Shown here: in pieces, positions 35,746 to 45,627 of the stretch
How the letters are laid out: every line of letters begins with the position of its first letter
How positions within the stretch are numbered: position 1 is the first letter of the stretch
Source of the DNA: Pseudomonas sp. DY-1
GTDB lineage: Bacteria > Pseudomonadota > Gammaproteobacteria > Pseudomonadales > Pseudomonadaceae
Assembly (NCBI RefSeq): GCF_003626975.1
Contig: NZ_CP032616.1
Coordinates: forward strand, 2,046,001 to 2,110,000
Direction: 5' to 3'
Length of the DNA: 64,000 nt
Made by a program: the position numbers and the translations under genes
The notes under the pieces: generated by a model
What the model was told of the DNA's origin: nothing
What the model saw: only the letters and a program-made list of their open reading frames with translations
Databases searched by the model: none

Positions 35746-37294
35746 CGTACTGGTTCGCCCCACTGGCGAACCGACTCGACGCGATTGGATAGCCGTGATG
35801 AGCGCCATGCTTGGCGCTTTCATGGCGGTACTGGACATCCAGATCACCAACTCCTCGCTCAAGGACATCCAGGGCGCGCTCTCCGCCACCCTCGAAGAAG
35901 GTTCATGGATTTCCACCTCCTACCTGGTGGCCGAAATCATCATGATTCCGCTCACCGCGTGGCTGGTGCAGCTGCTCTCTGCGCGGCGCCTGGCGGTCTG
36001 GGTCTCCATCGGCTTCCTGATTTCGTCGCTGCTCTGCTCACTGGCCTGGAGCCTGGAAAGCATGATCGCTTTCCGGGCGCTGCAGGGCTTCACCGGTGGT
36101 GCGCTGATCCCGCTGGCATTCACCCTGACCCTGATCAAGCTGCCGGAGCATCACCGCGCCAAAGGCATGGCGCTGTTCGCCATCACGGCGACATTCGCCC
36201 CTTCCATCGGCCCAACCCTGGGTGGGTGGCTGACGGAAAACTTCGGGTGGGAGTACATCTTCTATATCAACGTTCCACCGGGTCTGCTGATGATTGCTGG
36301 CCTGCTCTACGGTCTGGAGAAGAAAGCACCGCACTGGGAACTGCTGAAGCGTACCGACTACGCCGGCATCGTGACGCTCGGTGTCGGCCTCGGTTGCCTG
36401 CAGGTGTTTCTCGAAGAGGGGCACCGCAAGGACTGGCTGGAATCGGACCTGATTGTCGGCCTGGGCAGCATTGCGCTGGTTAGCCTGATCCTGTTCGTCA
36501 TCCTCCAGGTCTCGCGCCCCAATCCGCTGATCAACCTCGGCATCCTGAAGAACCGCAACTTCGGCTTGTCGAGTATTTCGAGCGTCGGCCTCGGCATGGG
36601 TCTGTACGGCTCGATCTATGTATTGCCGCTGTATCTGGCTCAGATACAGGGTTACAACGCATTGCAGATCGGTGAAGTGATCATGTGGATGGGCGTCCCG
36701 CAGCTGTTTCTGATTCCGCTGGTCCCCAAGCTGATGAAGGTGATCCCGCCCAAATTCCTCTGCGCCCTGGGTTTTGGCCTCTTTGGCTATGCCAGCTTCG
36801 CCTCTGGCGTGCTCAACCCGGACTTCGCAGGGCCGCAGTTCAACCAGATCCAGATCATTCGCGCCCTCGGCCAACCACTGGTGATGGTAACGGTGTCGTT
36901 GATTGCCACCGCCTATATCCAGCCGCAGGACGCCGGCTCTGCCTCCAGCCTGTTCAACATCCTGCGCAACCTGGGCGGGGCCATCGGTATAGCCCTGCTC
37001 GCCACGTTGCTGGACGCTCGCGCCAAAGTCTACTTCGACTACCTGCGTGAATCCCTGGTGCCGAGCAACCCACAGGTCGCCGAGCGCCTGGCGCTGCTGA
37101 CGGAAAAACTTGGCAGCGAGCAAGCGGCTCTCGGCAAGCTCAGCGAGATCGCACACCAGCAGGCCGCCATCATGGCCTACAATGACGCCTTCCACTTCAT
37201 CGGCATCGCCCTCGGCATCAGCATGCTCGCTGTGCTGCTCACCCGCGCCCTGCCCGTCGGCGCTACCGGCGGCGCCAGCGCCGCCGCCCACTAA
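35735..37294 (+). CDS. MFS drug efflux transporter, DHA2 family (EmrB type)
   Basis: A proton-driven inner-membrane exporter with about 14 membrane helices. The first motif DIQITNSSLKDIQGALSAT and WISTSYLVAEIIMIPL, then GFTGGALIPLAFTL and PSIGPTLGGWL are typical of DHA2/EmrB. 519 residues. It works with the adaptor encoded in front. Substrates are unknown, toxic hydrophobic compounds being likely from the family. Confidence 0.93.
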   Translation: MAGDVLVRPTGEPTRRDWIAVMSAMLGAFMAVLDIQITNSSLKDIQGALSATLEEGSWISTSYLVAEIIMIPLTAWLVQLLSARRLAVWVSIGFLISSLLCSLAWSLESMIAFRALQGFTGGALIPLAFTLTLIKLPEHHRAKGMALFAITATFAPSIGPTLGGWLTENFGWEYIFYINVPPGLLMIAGLLYGLEKKAPHWELLKRTDYAGIVTLGVGLGCLQVFLEEGHRKDWLESDLIVGLGSIALVSLILFVILQVSRPNPLINLGILKNRNFGLSSISSVGLGMGLYGSIYVLPLYLAQIQGYNALQIGEVIMWMGVPQLFLIPLVPKLMKVIPPKFLCALGFGLFGYASFASGVLNPDFAGPQFNQIQIIRALGQPLVMVTVSLIATAYIQPQDAGSASSLFNILRNLGGAIGIALLATLLDARAKVYFDYLRESLVPSNPQVAERLALLTEKLGSEQAALGKLSEIAHQQAAIMAYNDAFHFIGIALGISMLAVLLTRALPVGATGGASAAAH

Positions 37295-37335
37295 TCCCGC
37301 GCCGGACAATCGGCGCGCTTCGCTTCAGGCTGTAC

Positions 37336-38235
37336 ATGTCTTCCCACGCTTCATCCCGCCGCACCCTTCTCCTGATCGGTGCCTTCGCCATGATTTATAT
37401 CGGCTGGGGCACCACCTATCTGGCCAACCACTTCCTCCTCCGCGAGCTTCCGCCCTTCGTCATCGCCACCTTGCGCTTCCTGTTCGCGGGCTCCCTGGCC
37501 CTGGGCTGGGTGATGGCCAGCGGCAAGGCGCAAATCCAGCGCAGCGACTTCGGCGGCGCCCTGGTCGGAGGGGTCCTGCTGATTGCCGTTGGCCAGGGGG
37601 CGCTGATCTATGCCAACCAGTTTCTGCCCACCGGCATGCTGGCGATGCTCTACACCACCCTCCCCCTCTGGAGCGTGGCCCTGGAGTGGCTGCTCGACCG
37701 TCGCCCGCCGCTGTGGGTCCTGTGCGGCCTGGCACTCGCCAGCGGCGGCATCGTGATGCTGATGGGCAAGGGCCTGGGAGGTGGAGCGGGCTTCGATCAA
37801 TGGTTCGCCGGCGGACTGGTAGTGATGGCCACCCTCCTCTGGGCGGTCGGCGCTTGGCTGTTGCGCCAACGCCCGCCCTTCCGCTCGAGCTGGATGGGCC
37901 TAAGCCTGCAGATGCTGACAGGCACTCTGATCCTCGCGATGTTTGGCCTCTGGCGCGGGGACTGGCACGAGGTGAACCTGTCCAGCGTGAGCCTGGATGC
38001 CTGGTTCTGGATGGCCTATCTGGTGGTGCCGGTCAGCCTGGGGGTCTATCCCGCTTACTTCTGGCTGCTGAGGGAAGTGAAACCGAGCCTGGTTTCGACC
38101 TTCGCCTTCGTCAATCCGGTAGTGGCACTCCTGCTCGGATTCGTGATCCTCGGAGAACGACTTGAGGCCGCTGCGCTGCTCGCCTGCCTGGCGACTTTGG
38201 CTGGCGTCGTGATGATCATTTTCGGTAGACGCTGA
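37336..38235 (+). CDS. EamA/DMT-family transporter
   Basis: Ten predicted membrane helices in two EamA repeats (about 10-135 and 155-297). IYIGWGTTYLANHFLLRELPPF, AKGLG linker, and the second half YLVVPVSLGVYPAYFWLLREVKPSLVSTFAFVNPVVALLLGFVILGERLEAAAL are typical of YedA-like metabolite or drug exporters. The substrate is unknown. It follows the efflux pair on the same strand with a 41-base gap. Confidence 0.88.
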   Translation: MSSHASSRRTLLLIGAFAMIYIGWGTTYLANHFLLRELPPFVIATLRFLFAGSLALGWVMASGKAQIQRSDFGGALVGGVLLIAVGQGALIYANQFLPTGMLAMLYTTLPLWSVALEWLLDRRPPLWVLCGLALASGGIVMLMGKGLGGGAGFDQWFAGGLVVMATLLWAVGAWLLRQRPPFRSSWMGLSLQMLTGTLILAMFGLWRGDWHEVNLSSVSLDAWFWMAYLVVPVSLGVYPAYFWLLREVKPSLVSTFAFVNPVVALLLGFVILGERLEAAALLACLATLAGVVMIIFGRR

Positions 38236-38245
38236 AGACAAAGAG

Positions 38246-38269
38246 CAAGGGCGCAATGCGGCGCCCTTG
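38246..38269. terminator. Terminator between convergent genes eamA and uvrB
   Basis: A 9-bp stem CAAGGGCGC / GCGCCCTTG with a 6-base loop, placed between the plus-strand transporter and minus-strand uvrB. On the minus side it is followed by CTCTTTG. Confidence 0.55.
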
Positions 38270-38274
38270 TCCAT

Positions 38275-40290
38275 TCAGAGCTTGAGAAGGCGCTCCCGCA
38301 GCTTCTGGATTTCGTCGCGCATTTGGGCCGCCGCCTCGAACTCAAGGTCGCGGGCCAACTGGAACATCTTCTCTTCCATCTGGCGAATGCGCTTGGTGAT
38401 CTCACTGGGCGAACGCAGTTCGGCCTCATAGCGGGCGCTCTCCTCCGCCGCCTTGGCCATGGCCTTGCGCTTGTTGCTGCGCGAGCCCGGCACGGTCGCA
38501 CCTTCGAGGATGTCCTGAATGTCCTTCTTCACGCCCTTCGGCACGATGCCGTGGGCTTCGTTGAAGGCCACTTGCTTGCTCCGGCGTCGATCAGTCTCGT
38601 CCAGTGCACGCTGCATGGACCCGGTGACGTTGTCCGCATACAGGATCGCCCTGCCGTTCAGGTTGCGCGCCGCACGGCCGATGGTCTGGATGAGCGAACG
38701 CTCGGATCGCAGGAAGCCTTCCTTGTCGGCATCCAGGATGGCCACCAACGAGACCTCCGGCATATCCAGGCCTTCGCGCAGCAGGTTGATCCCCACCAAT
38801 ACGTCGAACGCACCGACACGCAGGTCCCGGATGATTTCCACCCGCTCCACGGTGTCGATATCCGAGTGCAAGTAACGCACCTTTACGTCATGGTCAGCGA
38901 GATAGTCGGTAAGGTCCTCCGCCATTCGCTTGGTAAGGGTGGTAACCAGCACGCGCTCTTCTACTGCCACGCGTTTGTGAATTTCGGAGAGCAGGTCATC
39001 CACCTGGGTGGTTGCGGGACGTACTTCCACCTCAGGGTCCACCAGCCCTGTCGGCCGCACCACCTGCTCAACCACCCGACCGGCATGCTCACCCTCGTAA
39101 GGGCCCGGCGTGGCAGAAACGAAAATGGTCTGCGGACTGATTGCTTCCCATTCATCGAAACGCAGTGGGCGGTTGTCCAGCGCAGACGGCAGCCGGAAGC
39201 CGTACTCCACCAGGGTTTCCTTACGCGATCGGTCGCCCTTGAACATCGCGCCGACCTGGGGAACCGTAACGTGGGATTCGTCGATCACCAGCAGCGCATT
39301 CGCTGGCAGGTAGTCATAGAGCGTCGGCGGCGCCTCACCCGGAGCACGGCCAGAGAGATAGCGCGAGTAGTTCTCGATGCCATTGCAGTAGCCCAGCTCG
39401 AGAATCATCTCCAGATCGAAACGGGTCCGTTGCTCCAGTCGCTGCGCCTCCACCAATTTATTGGCTGAGCGCAACTGTTCCAGACGCTCCTGGAGCTCTT
39501 CCTTGATCTTGTCCACCGCTTCGAGAAGCACCTCGCGAGGCGTCACGTAGTGGCTTTTGGGATAGAAGGTGAAGCGCGGAAGCTTGCGAATAACCTCACC
39601 GGTCAGTGGATCGAACGCCGCAAGGTTTTCAACCTCATCATCGAACAGCTCGACACGGATGGCTTCGAGATCGGATTCCGCCGGGAAAATATCAATGACA
39701 TCGCCACGAACACGAAAGGTTGCTCGGGCAAAGTCCATGTCATTGCGGGTGTATTGCAACTCAGCCAGGCGGCGCAGCAAGGTCCGTTGATCGAGACGGT
39801 CGCCACGATCGATGTGCAGCACCATTTTCAGGTAGGACGCCGGATCACCCAGACCGTAGATGGACGAGACGGTGGCGACGATGATCGCATCCGAGCGCTC
39901 CAGCAGGGCCTTGGTCGCGGACAGACGCATCTGCTCGATATGGTCGTTGATCGAGGCGTCCTTCTCGATATAGGTATCGGAGGACGGAACGTAGGCTTCC
40001 GGCTGGTAATAGTCGTAGTACGAAACGAAGTACTCGACGGAGTTGTTCGGAAAAAAGGCGCGGAACTCGCCATACAGCTGCGCAGCCAATGTCTTATTGG
40101 GCGCCAACACCAGTGTGGGGCGCTGTACCTGGGAAATGACGTTGGCGATGCTGAAGGTCTTTCCTGACCCGGTAACCCCCAGTAGCGTCTGGTGCGAAAG
40201 ACCCGCTTCCAGCCCTTCCACCATCTGGCGAATGGCCTCCGGCTGGTCGCCGGCAGGCTTGAAACGGGTTACAAGCTGGAACTCCGACAT
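38275..40290 (-). CDS. uvrB: UvrB, excinuclease ABC subunit B
   Basis: The damage-loading helicase of nucleotide excision repair. 671 residues. Walker [11 protein letters not shown] near residue 40, the beta-hairpin [25 protein letters not shown] box (VIDESHVT), helicase motifs to about residue 590 and the C-terminal UVR domain that contacts UvrC. The 183 bases before it contain no CTG-N10-CAG, so I find no LexA control in this window. Confidence 0.97.
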   Translation of the reverse strand: MSEFQLVTRFKPAGDQPEAIRQMVEGLEAGLSHQTLLGVTGSGKTFSIANVISQVQRPTLVLAPNKTLAAQLYGEFRAFFPNNSVEYFVSYYDYYQPEAYVPSSDTYIEKDASINDHIEQMRLSATKALLERSDAIIVATVSSIYGLGDPASYLKMVLHIDRGDRLDQRTLLRRLAELQYTRNDMDFARATFRVRGDVIDIFPAESDLEAIRVELFDDEVENLAAFDPLTGEVIRKLPRFTFYPKSHYVTPREVLLEAVDKIKEELQERLEQLRSANKLVEAQRLEQRTRFDLEMILELGYCNGIENYSRYLSGRAPGEAPPTLYDYLPANALLVIDESHVTVPQVGAMFKGDRSRKETLVEYGFRLPSALDNRPLRFDEWEAISPQTIFVSATPGPYEGEHAGRVVEQVVRPTGLVDPEVEVRPATTQVDDLLSEIHKRVAVEERVLVTTLTKRMAEDLTDYLADHDVKVRYLHSDIDTVERVEIIRDLRVGAFDVLVGINLLREGLDMPEVSLVAILDADKEGFLRSERSLIQTIGRAARNLNGRAILYADNVTGSMQRALDETDRRRSKQVAFNEAHGIVPKGVKKDIQDILEGATVPGSRSNKRKAMAKAAEESARYEAELRSPSEITKRIRQMEEKMFQLARDLEFEAAAQMRDEIQKLRERLLKL

Positions 40291-40405
40291 GCTGACCTCG
40301 ACTTTGGATGTGACACCTGGGCAGAACGGGCGTCATACCTGGCGGAAAGCTTGCGCGCGATGTCGCCGCAAACTGTCTGGGCCGCTATAATACCGGCCCG
40401 ATTGC

Positions 40406-40436
40406 GCAACCCCTAGCGCACATCGTTCGGGGTTGC
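40406..40436 (+). other. Leader hairpin before the aminotransferase gene
   Basis: An 8-bp stem GCAACCCC / GGGGTTGC with a 15-base loop, about 15 bases downstream of a TATAAT-like -10 (40386-40391) and 37 bases before the start. It would lie in the 5' untranslated RNA. Function unknown. Confidence 0.4.
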
Positions 40437-40473
40437 ATCCCATCCTCACCTTCCTCCTCCGAGCTGCCGCATC

Positions 40474-41670
40474 ATGAGTCTGTTTTCTGCCGTCGAAATG
40501 GCTCCGCGCGATCCTATCCTGGGTCTCAACGAAGCGTTCAACGCCGACACCCGTGCCGACAAAGTCAACCTGGGCGTGGGCGTCTACTACAACGAGCAAG
40601 GCCGTATCCCGCTCCTGCGCGCTGTAGCTGAAGCGGAAAAGGCCCGCATCGAAGCGCACGCCCCGCGCGGCTACCTGCCGATCGAGGGTATCGCGTCCTA
40701 CGACCAGGCCGTGCAAAAGCTGCTGTTCGGCGCTGATTCCGAACTACTGGCCCAAGGCCGCGTTGTGACCACCCAAGCCGTAGGTGGTACCGGCGCGCTG
40801 AAGACCGGCGCCGACTTCCTCAAGCGCCTATTACCCAATGCCGTTGTCGCCATCAGCGATCCGAGCTGGGAAAACCACCGCGCACTGTTCGAATCCGCCG
40901 GTTTCCCGGTGCAGAACTACCGTTACTACGACGCAGCCACCAACGGCGTGAATCGTGCCGGCCTGCTGGAAGACCTCAAGGCCCTGCCCGCTCGCTCCAT
41001 CGTGGTACTGCACGCCTGCTGTCACAACCCGACCGGCGTGGACCTCGAACTGGAAGACTGGAAAGCCGTTCTGGAAGTCCTGCGCGAGCGCGAGCATGTG
41101 CCGTTCCTCGACATCGCTTACCAGGGCTTCGGCGCCGGCATCGAGGAAGACGCCTTCGCGGTACGCCTGTTCGCCAAATCCGGCCTGCAGTTCTTCGTCT
41201 CCAGCTCCTTCTCCAAGTCCTTCTCGCTTTACGGCGAGCGCGTAGGCGCCCTGTCCGTGGTAACCGGCTCGAAGGAAGAGGCTGGCCGCGTCCTGTCCCA
41301 GGTCAAGCGCGTGATCCGTACCAACTACTCCAACCCGCCCACCCATGGCGCTACCGTGGTTGCCTCCGTGCTGAACAGCCCGGAACTACGTGCCATGTGG
41401 GAAGCTGAACTGGCTGAAATGCGTACCCGCATCCACAGCATGCGGCTTGCCATGGTTGAGCAACTGGCTGCACAGGGTGCCAAGCGCGACTTCAGCTTCG
41501 TGGCTCGCCAGCGCGGCATGTTCTCCTACTCCGGCCTCACCGCCGAGCAGGTGGAACGCCTGAAAAACGAGTTCGGCATCTACGCCGTCAGCACCGGCCG
41601 CATCTGCGTTGCCGCGCTGAACAACAGCAACCTGGAAAGCATCACCCGCGCGATTACCCAGGTACTCTGA
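40474..41670 (+). CDS. Aspartate/aromatic aminotransferase
   Basis: A PLP enzyme that moves amino groups between aspartate or aromatic amino acids and 2-oxoglutarate. MSLFSAVEMAPRDPILGLNEAFNADTRADKVNLGVGVYYN begins the family, HACCHNPTGVDLELEDW and SSSFSKSFSLYGERVGAL (with the PLP lysine) are in the core. 398 residues, the TyrB/AspC class I type. Substrate preference cannot be read from the sequence. Confidence 0.92.
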   Translation: MSLFSAVEMAPRDPILGLNEAFNADTRADKVNLGVGVYYNEQGRIPLLRAVAEAEKARIEAHAPRGYLPIEGIASYDQAVQKLLFGADSELLAQGRVVTTQAVGGTGALKTGADFLKRLLPNAVVAISDPSWENHRALFESAGFPVQNYRYYDAATNGVNRAGLLEDLKALPARSIVVLHACCHNPTGVDLELEDWKAVLEVLREREHVPFLDIAYQGFGAGIEEDAFAVRLFAKSGLQFFVSSSFSKSFSLYGERVGALSVVTGSKEEAGRVLSQVKRVIRTNYSNPPTHGATVVASVLNSPELRAMWEAELAEMRTRIHSMRLAMVEQLAAQGAKRDFSFVARQRGMFSYSGLTAEQVERLKNEFGIYAVSTGRICVAALNNSNLESITRAITQVL

Positions 41671-41739
41671 GACGGAAATGGAGAAGCTCAAGCAGCTGCT
41701 TGACTTCTCCTTTCTAATCAGTAAGATACGCGCATCCGA

Positions 41740-41815
41740 TCCGCGATAGCTCAGTCGGTAGAGCAAATGACTGTTAATCATTGGGTCCCTGGTTCGAGTC
41801 CAGGTCGCGGAGCCA
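41740..41815 (+). tRNA. tRNA-Asn (GTT)
   Basis: A 76-base cloverleaf with acceptor TCCGCGA/TCGCGGA and encoded CCA. The anticodon loop reads CTGTTAA, anticodon GTT. T arm GGTTCGA is present. It ends in front of a terminator and marks the border between the aminotransferase gene and the O-antigen side. Confidence 0.97.
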
Positions 41816-41820
41816 AATTA

Positions 41821-41848
41821 AAAGCCCTCGGCACATGCCGAGGGCTTT
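41821..41848 (+). terminator. Terminator of tRNA-Asn
   Basis: A perfect 12-bp stem (AAAGCCCTCGGC / GCCGAGGGCTTT) with loop ACAT and a TTCTTTT tail, six bases after the tRNA. Confidence 0.9.
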
Positions 41849-41962
41849 TTCTTTTGGGCGATGAACTCTCACCAGGAACTGCGCCCCAGGTGACTCGAGC
41901 CTTCGGCCCTCTACCCTTCCGGGCCATGTTGAAGCGCGCTGAGCTCCCCCCCACATACCCGC

Positions 41963-41992
41963 CGCCACCTGACGCCACCTGACACCACCTGA
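41963..41992. repeat. Three-copy 10-bp tandem repeat
   Basis: CGCCACCTGA at 41963, 41973 and 41983 (last copy CACCACCTGA), followed by a partial CGCC. It sits in the short gene-free stretch between the tRNA-Asn terminator and the comEA-like gene's terminator. Confidence 0.6.
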
Positions 41993-41998
41993 CGCCAA

Positions 41999-42026
41999 CA
42001 AAAAAGCCGGCCTCGAAAGGCCGGCT
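41999..42026 (-). terminator. Terminator of the comEA-like gene
   Basis: A perfect 9-bp stem AGCCGGCCT / AGGCCGGCT with a 4-base loop, followed on the minus strand by TTTTTTG. It lies 18 bases past the stop. Confidence 0.9.
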
Positions 42027-42044
42027 CTTGATGTCGATTGATCG

Positions 42045-42365
42045 TTACTCGACGGTCAGCTTGTCACGACTCTTCTCCAGAGTCTTGACGCCTATACCTT
42101 TAACCTCGAGAAGGTCATCCACCGAGGAAAAAGGACCGTTCTCCTCTCGATACTTCACGATCGCCTTGGCCTTCGCTGCGCCGATTCCGATCATATAGTC
42201 CTGCAACGCCAACTCATCCGCAGAGTTGATGTTCAGCTTGGCCTGGCTAGAAGAACTTTCAGCTATCACTGCAGGCGCAGCCTTCGCTGCTGCCGCAACC
42301 TGGGTATAGCCGAGACAAAGCGAACAGAGAACAAGAAATAGCGAGGCAATACGAACACGAAACAT
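42045..42365 (-). CDS. ComEA-like helix-hairpin-helix protein, exported
   Basis: 106 residues from ATG 42365 (behind AAGGAG). A signal peptide (MFRVRIASLFLVLCSLCLGYTQVAAA) is followed by a ComEA-type DNA-binding domain: LNINSADELALQDYMIGIGAAKAKAIVKYREENGPFSSVDDLLEVKGIGVKTLEK, with two helix-hairpin-helix motifs. In competent bacteria ComEA holds incoming DNA in the periplasm. Pseudomonas species often have this gene next to wbpM although no natural competence is evident, so its role here is unknown. Confidence 0.85.
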   Translation of the reverse strand: MFRVRIASLFLVLCSLCLGYTQVAAAAKAAPAVIAESSSSQAKLNINSADELALQDYMIGIGAAKAKAIVKYREENGPFSSVDDLLEVKGIGVKTLEKSRDKLTVE

Positions 42366-42428
42366 CGTTAACACTCCTTGTCATCAGTAAGGGGAAGGGC
42401 GGTACATCCATAAACCGCCCGACACAAA

Positions 42429-44441
42429 CTAATGCCTGGAGTTAGAAGGCTCAATTCGCCGCTGCTGATGGATCCAGTCAACGATTTCCTCTTCAGGGGT
42501 GTAACCGTTGACAGTTTCGCGTAGGAGTTGGCGTACACGAACGTAGTCATCGGCCTCAACGGCAGCGAAGAGCTCAGTGAGCACACGCTTGAAGGCCTCC
42601 CAGGGAAGATGCTCCTCATTCGCTCGCATGATCATCGGGTGATCGGTCGGGCTGACGTTGTCTCCAATGAGCAACTCTTCGTAAAGCTTCTCGCCAGGTC
42701 TAAGACCAGTAAACTCGATTGCGATATCGCCGCTGGGGCTTCTGTCGGACCGAACCGTCAGGCCGGACAGATGAATCATTTTCTCCGCGAGCTCAGCAAT
42801 CTTTACGGGCTGCCCCATATCCAACACGAAGACATCCCCCCCCTGCCCCATTGATCCCGCCTGGATCACCAGCTGGGCAGCTTCCGGGATGGTCATGAAA
42901 TAGCGCGTGATATTGGGATGCGTAACAGTAACCGGCCCGCCGCGCTTGATCTGCTCGCGAAACAGCGGAATTACCGAACCGGAAGACCCCAGCACATTGC
43001 CGAAGCGCACCATGGTGAACCGAGTCTTGTTAACCCGGTGAACCGCGCCGCTGTCACCAAAGAGCACGGGCGCCGACTCGCCGCTGAGCGCCTGCAGGAC
43101 CATTTCGGAGAGACGCTTGGTGCTACCCATTACATTGGTCGGCCGGACTGCCTTGTCCGTCGAGATCAACACAAAATTTTCCACTCCAGCCTGAACTGCG
43201 GCCTGAGCGGTGTACAGCGTACCCATTACGTTGTTGAGCACACCTTCGGCCACGTTGTGCTCAACCATGGGGACATGCTTATAGGCAGCCGCATGGTAGA
43301 CCGTATCTACCTTCCACGTCCGCATGACATCGACAAGACGCCCCAGATTACGGACCGATCCTAAGATCGGGACCAGCTTGATATTCAGCGACTCGCGCAG
43401 GAGACGTCTCTCGAGCTCGATCTGGATGTTGTAGAGGTTGAATTCGCTATGCTCGAACAGCAGAAGCGTTCTGGGGCCAGAACCGAGGATCTGCCGGCAG
43501 AGCTCGGATCCAATGGATCCACCGGCACCGGTGACCATCACGACATTCCCGCGAATGCAGCGCTCAAGCAGCTCCTGCCGCGGCGGTACCGCATCTCGCC
43601 CAAGCAGGTCGGCAATGTCCACTTCCTGAATGTCGTCGACTTTCACCCGCCCACTGGCCAGGTCCATGAAGCCGGGAATACTGCGCACATGGAGGGGAAA
43701 ACCTTCCAGTGTACTGAGGATTTCCCGGCGCCTGGCGCGCGAGACCGACGGAATCGCCAGCAGAACCTCTTCAGCCCCGGTCTGGTCGATCATCTGGCGG
43801 ATGTGTTTCGGTTTGAAGACCTGCAACCCCGCGATTACCCGAGTCGCGATGCTGTCGTCATCGTCGATGAATGCCACGGGGCGCATGACCCGCCCCAACC
43901 GCAACGCGGCGACAAGTTGATTGCCCGCAGCACCCGCACCATAGATGGCGACCTTCGGCAGGCCTCCGACCTTGCTGACGAACGGGATCTGCTGCGCCGC
44001 GACGTACCAGTCCCCCATGAAGTAATGACGCATGCCCAAACGCAGACCGCCGATCAGCACCAGGCTCAGCCACCAGTAATTGAACACGATAGAACGCGGC
44101 ACCACCGCCGTAGCGTCGCGATACCAGTAGACGATCAGGGCCAGCACCAGGGCCGAGAGCGTTACCGCCTTGAAAATGGCAATCAGGGCATCGTTGCCGA
44201 AATATCGCATGACCGCTCGGTACATACCGAACTTGACGAATATCGGAATCGCGATAATCGGGGCAACCAGGAACAGCCACGTATGTCGAATGACGGGCTC
44301 TATAAGTTCGTCGACGCCCAGCCTGACGATAAAAGCCAGCCACAGAGCGCCGTATACCAGAACGATGTCGGTAGCCACCTGCAGCAACCGCTTATATCGG
44401 CGCGGCAAACCTAACAACCATACACGCAGCTTATCTGTCAT
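42429..44441 (-). CDS. wbpM: WbpM, UDP-GlcNAc 4,6-dehydratase of O-antigen synthesis
   Basis: Membrane-bound dehydratase that starts QuiNAc, FucNAc and related sugars. The protein (670 residues from ATG 44441) has several N-terminal membrane helices (about 20-150), a first nucleotide-binding motif (AIYGAGAAGNQL), and a C-terminal catalytic SDR domain (VMVTGAGGSIGSELCRQ, DKAVRPTNVMGSTKRLSEM). The catalytic tyrosine is replaced by Met in M-x-x-x-K, as is known for WbpM. A further in-frame start upstream lies in a less similar N-terminus. Last gene of the O-antigen locus. Confidence 0.93.
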   Translation of the reverse strand: MTDKLRVWLLGLPRRYKRLLQVATDIVLVYGALWLAFIVRLGVDELIEPVIRHTWLFLVAPIIAIPIFVKFGMYRAVMRYFGNDALIAIFKAVTLSALVLALIVYWYRDATAVVPRSIVFNYWWLSLVLIGGLRLGMRHYFMGDWYVAAQQIPFVSKVGGLPKVAIYGAGAAGNQLVAALRLGRVMRPVAFIDDDDSIATRVIAGLQVFKPKHIRQMIDQTGAEEVLLAIPSVSRARRREILSTLEGFPLHVRSIPGFMDLASGRVKVDDIQEVDIADLLGRDAVPPRQELLERCIRGNVVMVTGAGGSIGSELCRQILGSGPRTLLLFEHSEFNLYNIQIELERRLLRESLNIKLVPILGSVRNLGRLVDVMRTWKVDTVYHAAAYKHVPMVEHNVAEGVLNNVMGTLYTAQAAVQAGVENFVLISTDKAVRPTNVMGSTKRLSEMVLQALSGESAPVLFGDSGAVHRVNKTRFTMVRFGNVLGSSGSVIPLFREQIKRGGPVTVTHPNITRYFMTIPEAAQLVIQAGSMGQGGDVFVLDMGQPVKIAELAEKMIHLSGLTVRSDRSPSGDIAIEFTGLRPGEKLYEELLIGDNVSPTDHPMIMRANEEHLPWEAFKRVLTELFAAVEADDYVRVRQLLRETVNGYTPEEEIVDWIHQQRRIEPSNSRH

Positions 44442-44616
44442 CCCTTCCAGTACTCCGGCTCTATCAGAGCGCTTGACCAAACAAACCCTCGACCCAACTC
44501 TCATGCTCCACAGGCATCAGCTTGGCGAAGCACCCGCAGTGAATTGCCCGCCACGAGCTCCTACGCCACGGAAGAAATCGTCACCGATCGAGAGCCCTGA
44601 CGCATCGCTACGAATC

Positions 44617-45627
44617 TCATTCCTGTTTCCCCGCCTTGAATCGGATGGCCAGTGCGAGGATCGGCAGGTACGCCAGCACCACCGCCACGAGACCCTCCCC
44701 TCCTCCGACTGCGACCCACAATGCCAGGGGCAGCAGCCAGAACAGATTGATTGCCGCCACCGCCAGGGTCACGGGGAGGTGCCTGCCGAACTTGCGTGCC
44801 GCGTACTGATAGGCATGGCTCCGATGAGCTTCATAAACCCTATCCCCACGCAGCAAACGACGCAGCAAAGTCCAGGTGGAGTCCACCACGAAAACACCGA
44901 GCAGGACAATCCAGCTCCACAGCAACTCGGGAGAAACCCAGGCCGCATGAATGGAGAGTAGACCCAAGGAAATCCCCAGGAATCCGCTACCAGCGTCGCC
45001 CATGAAGATTCGCGCCGGCGGGAAATTCCAGTACAGGAAACCGGCCGTCGCCAAGCCGAGCATCAGCGGCACCACGACGAGCGCCTCCTGTCCCTTCAAC
45101 CAATAGAGCAACGCCCCCCCCAGGCAGATGCAGATGGCCTCGACGGCAGCGATACCATCGATTCCATCCATGAAGTTGTAGAGATTCAGGAGCCATACGA
45201 GATAGATCGCCGCCAGGATGTTCCCGAACCAACCCAAATCGACCAAGGCGCCAAAGACAACAACCTTTGGAAGCCCTCCGAACCACCACAACGCCCAGGC
45301 GGCGGCGGAAAAATGCCCCAACAACCGCCAGCGAGCAGGAATGTGCCCATGGTCATCGAGAAATCCCACCATCGCTACCAGCGCCCCCGCGCCCAGCAGC
45401 GCGAACACCACCGGCCAGGACAGGACAGCCATGACCCCGAGGAGTGGCAGTGTCGCCAGGAAGGCGAGCACAATGGACACCCCTCCTCCACGGGGAGTGG
45501 GCACCGCATGCGAGCTGCGGGCGTTAGGGATGTCCAGCAGGCTGCGGGAAAGGGCATACCGACGCAGAACGCCGGTCATGAAGAGCGCTACGCCAGCAAC
45601 TACTGGCAACAACCACCAGGCGGTCAT
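44617..45627 (-). CDS. wbpL: WbpL, initiating glycosyl-1-phosphate transferase
   Basis: A MraY/WecA-family integral membrane enzyme with about ten helices that transfers the first sugar-1-phosphate to undecaprenyl phosphate for O-antigen and A-band LPS. Motifs: SHAVPTPRGGG near residue 38, FLDDHGHIPARWR, NLYNFMDGIDGIAAVEA, GDAGSGFLG and RSHAYQYAARKFG. 336 residues. It follows the epimerase gene with a 4-base overlap, and a 112-base gap separates it from wbpM. Confidence 0.9.
   Translation of the reverse strand: MTAWWLLPVVAGVALFMTGVLRRYALSRSLLDIPNARSSHAVPTPRGGGVSIVLAFLATLPLLGVMAVLSWPVVFALLGAGALVAMVGFLDDHGHIPARWRLLGHFSAAAWALWWFGGLPKVVVFGALVDLGWFGNILAAIYLVWLLNLYNFMDGIDGIAAVEAICICLGGALLYWLKGQEALVVVPLMLGLATAGFLYWNFPPARIFMGDAGSGFLGISLGLLSIHAAWVSPELLWSWIVLLGVFVVDSTWTLLRRLLRGDRVYEAHRSHAYQYAARKFGRHLPVTLAVAAINLFWLLPLALWVAVGGGEGLVAVVLAYLPILALAIRFKAGKQE

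Noticed and set aside
40291..40473. LexA box in front of uvrB
   Set aside because: I checked each CTG for a CAG ten bases later and found none.
41774..42001. Minus-strand frame of 75 codons covering tRNA-Asn and its terminator
   Set aside because: It is translated from tRNA and hairpin sequence; a well-known type of false ORF next to tRNA genes.
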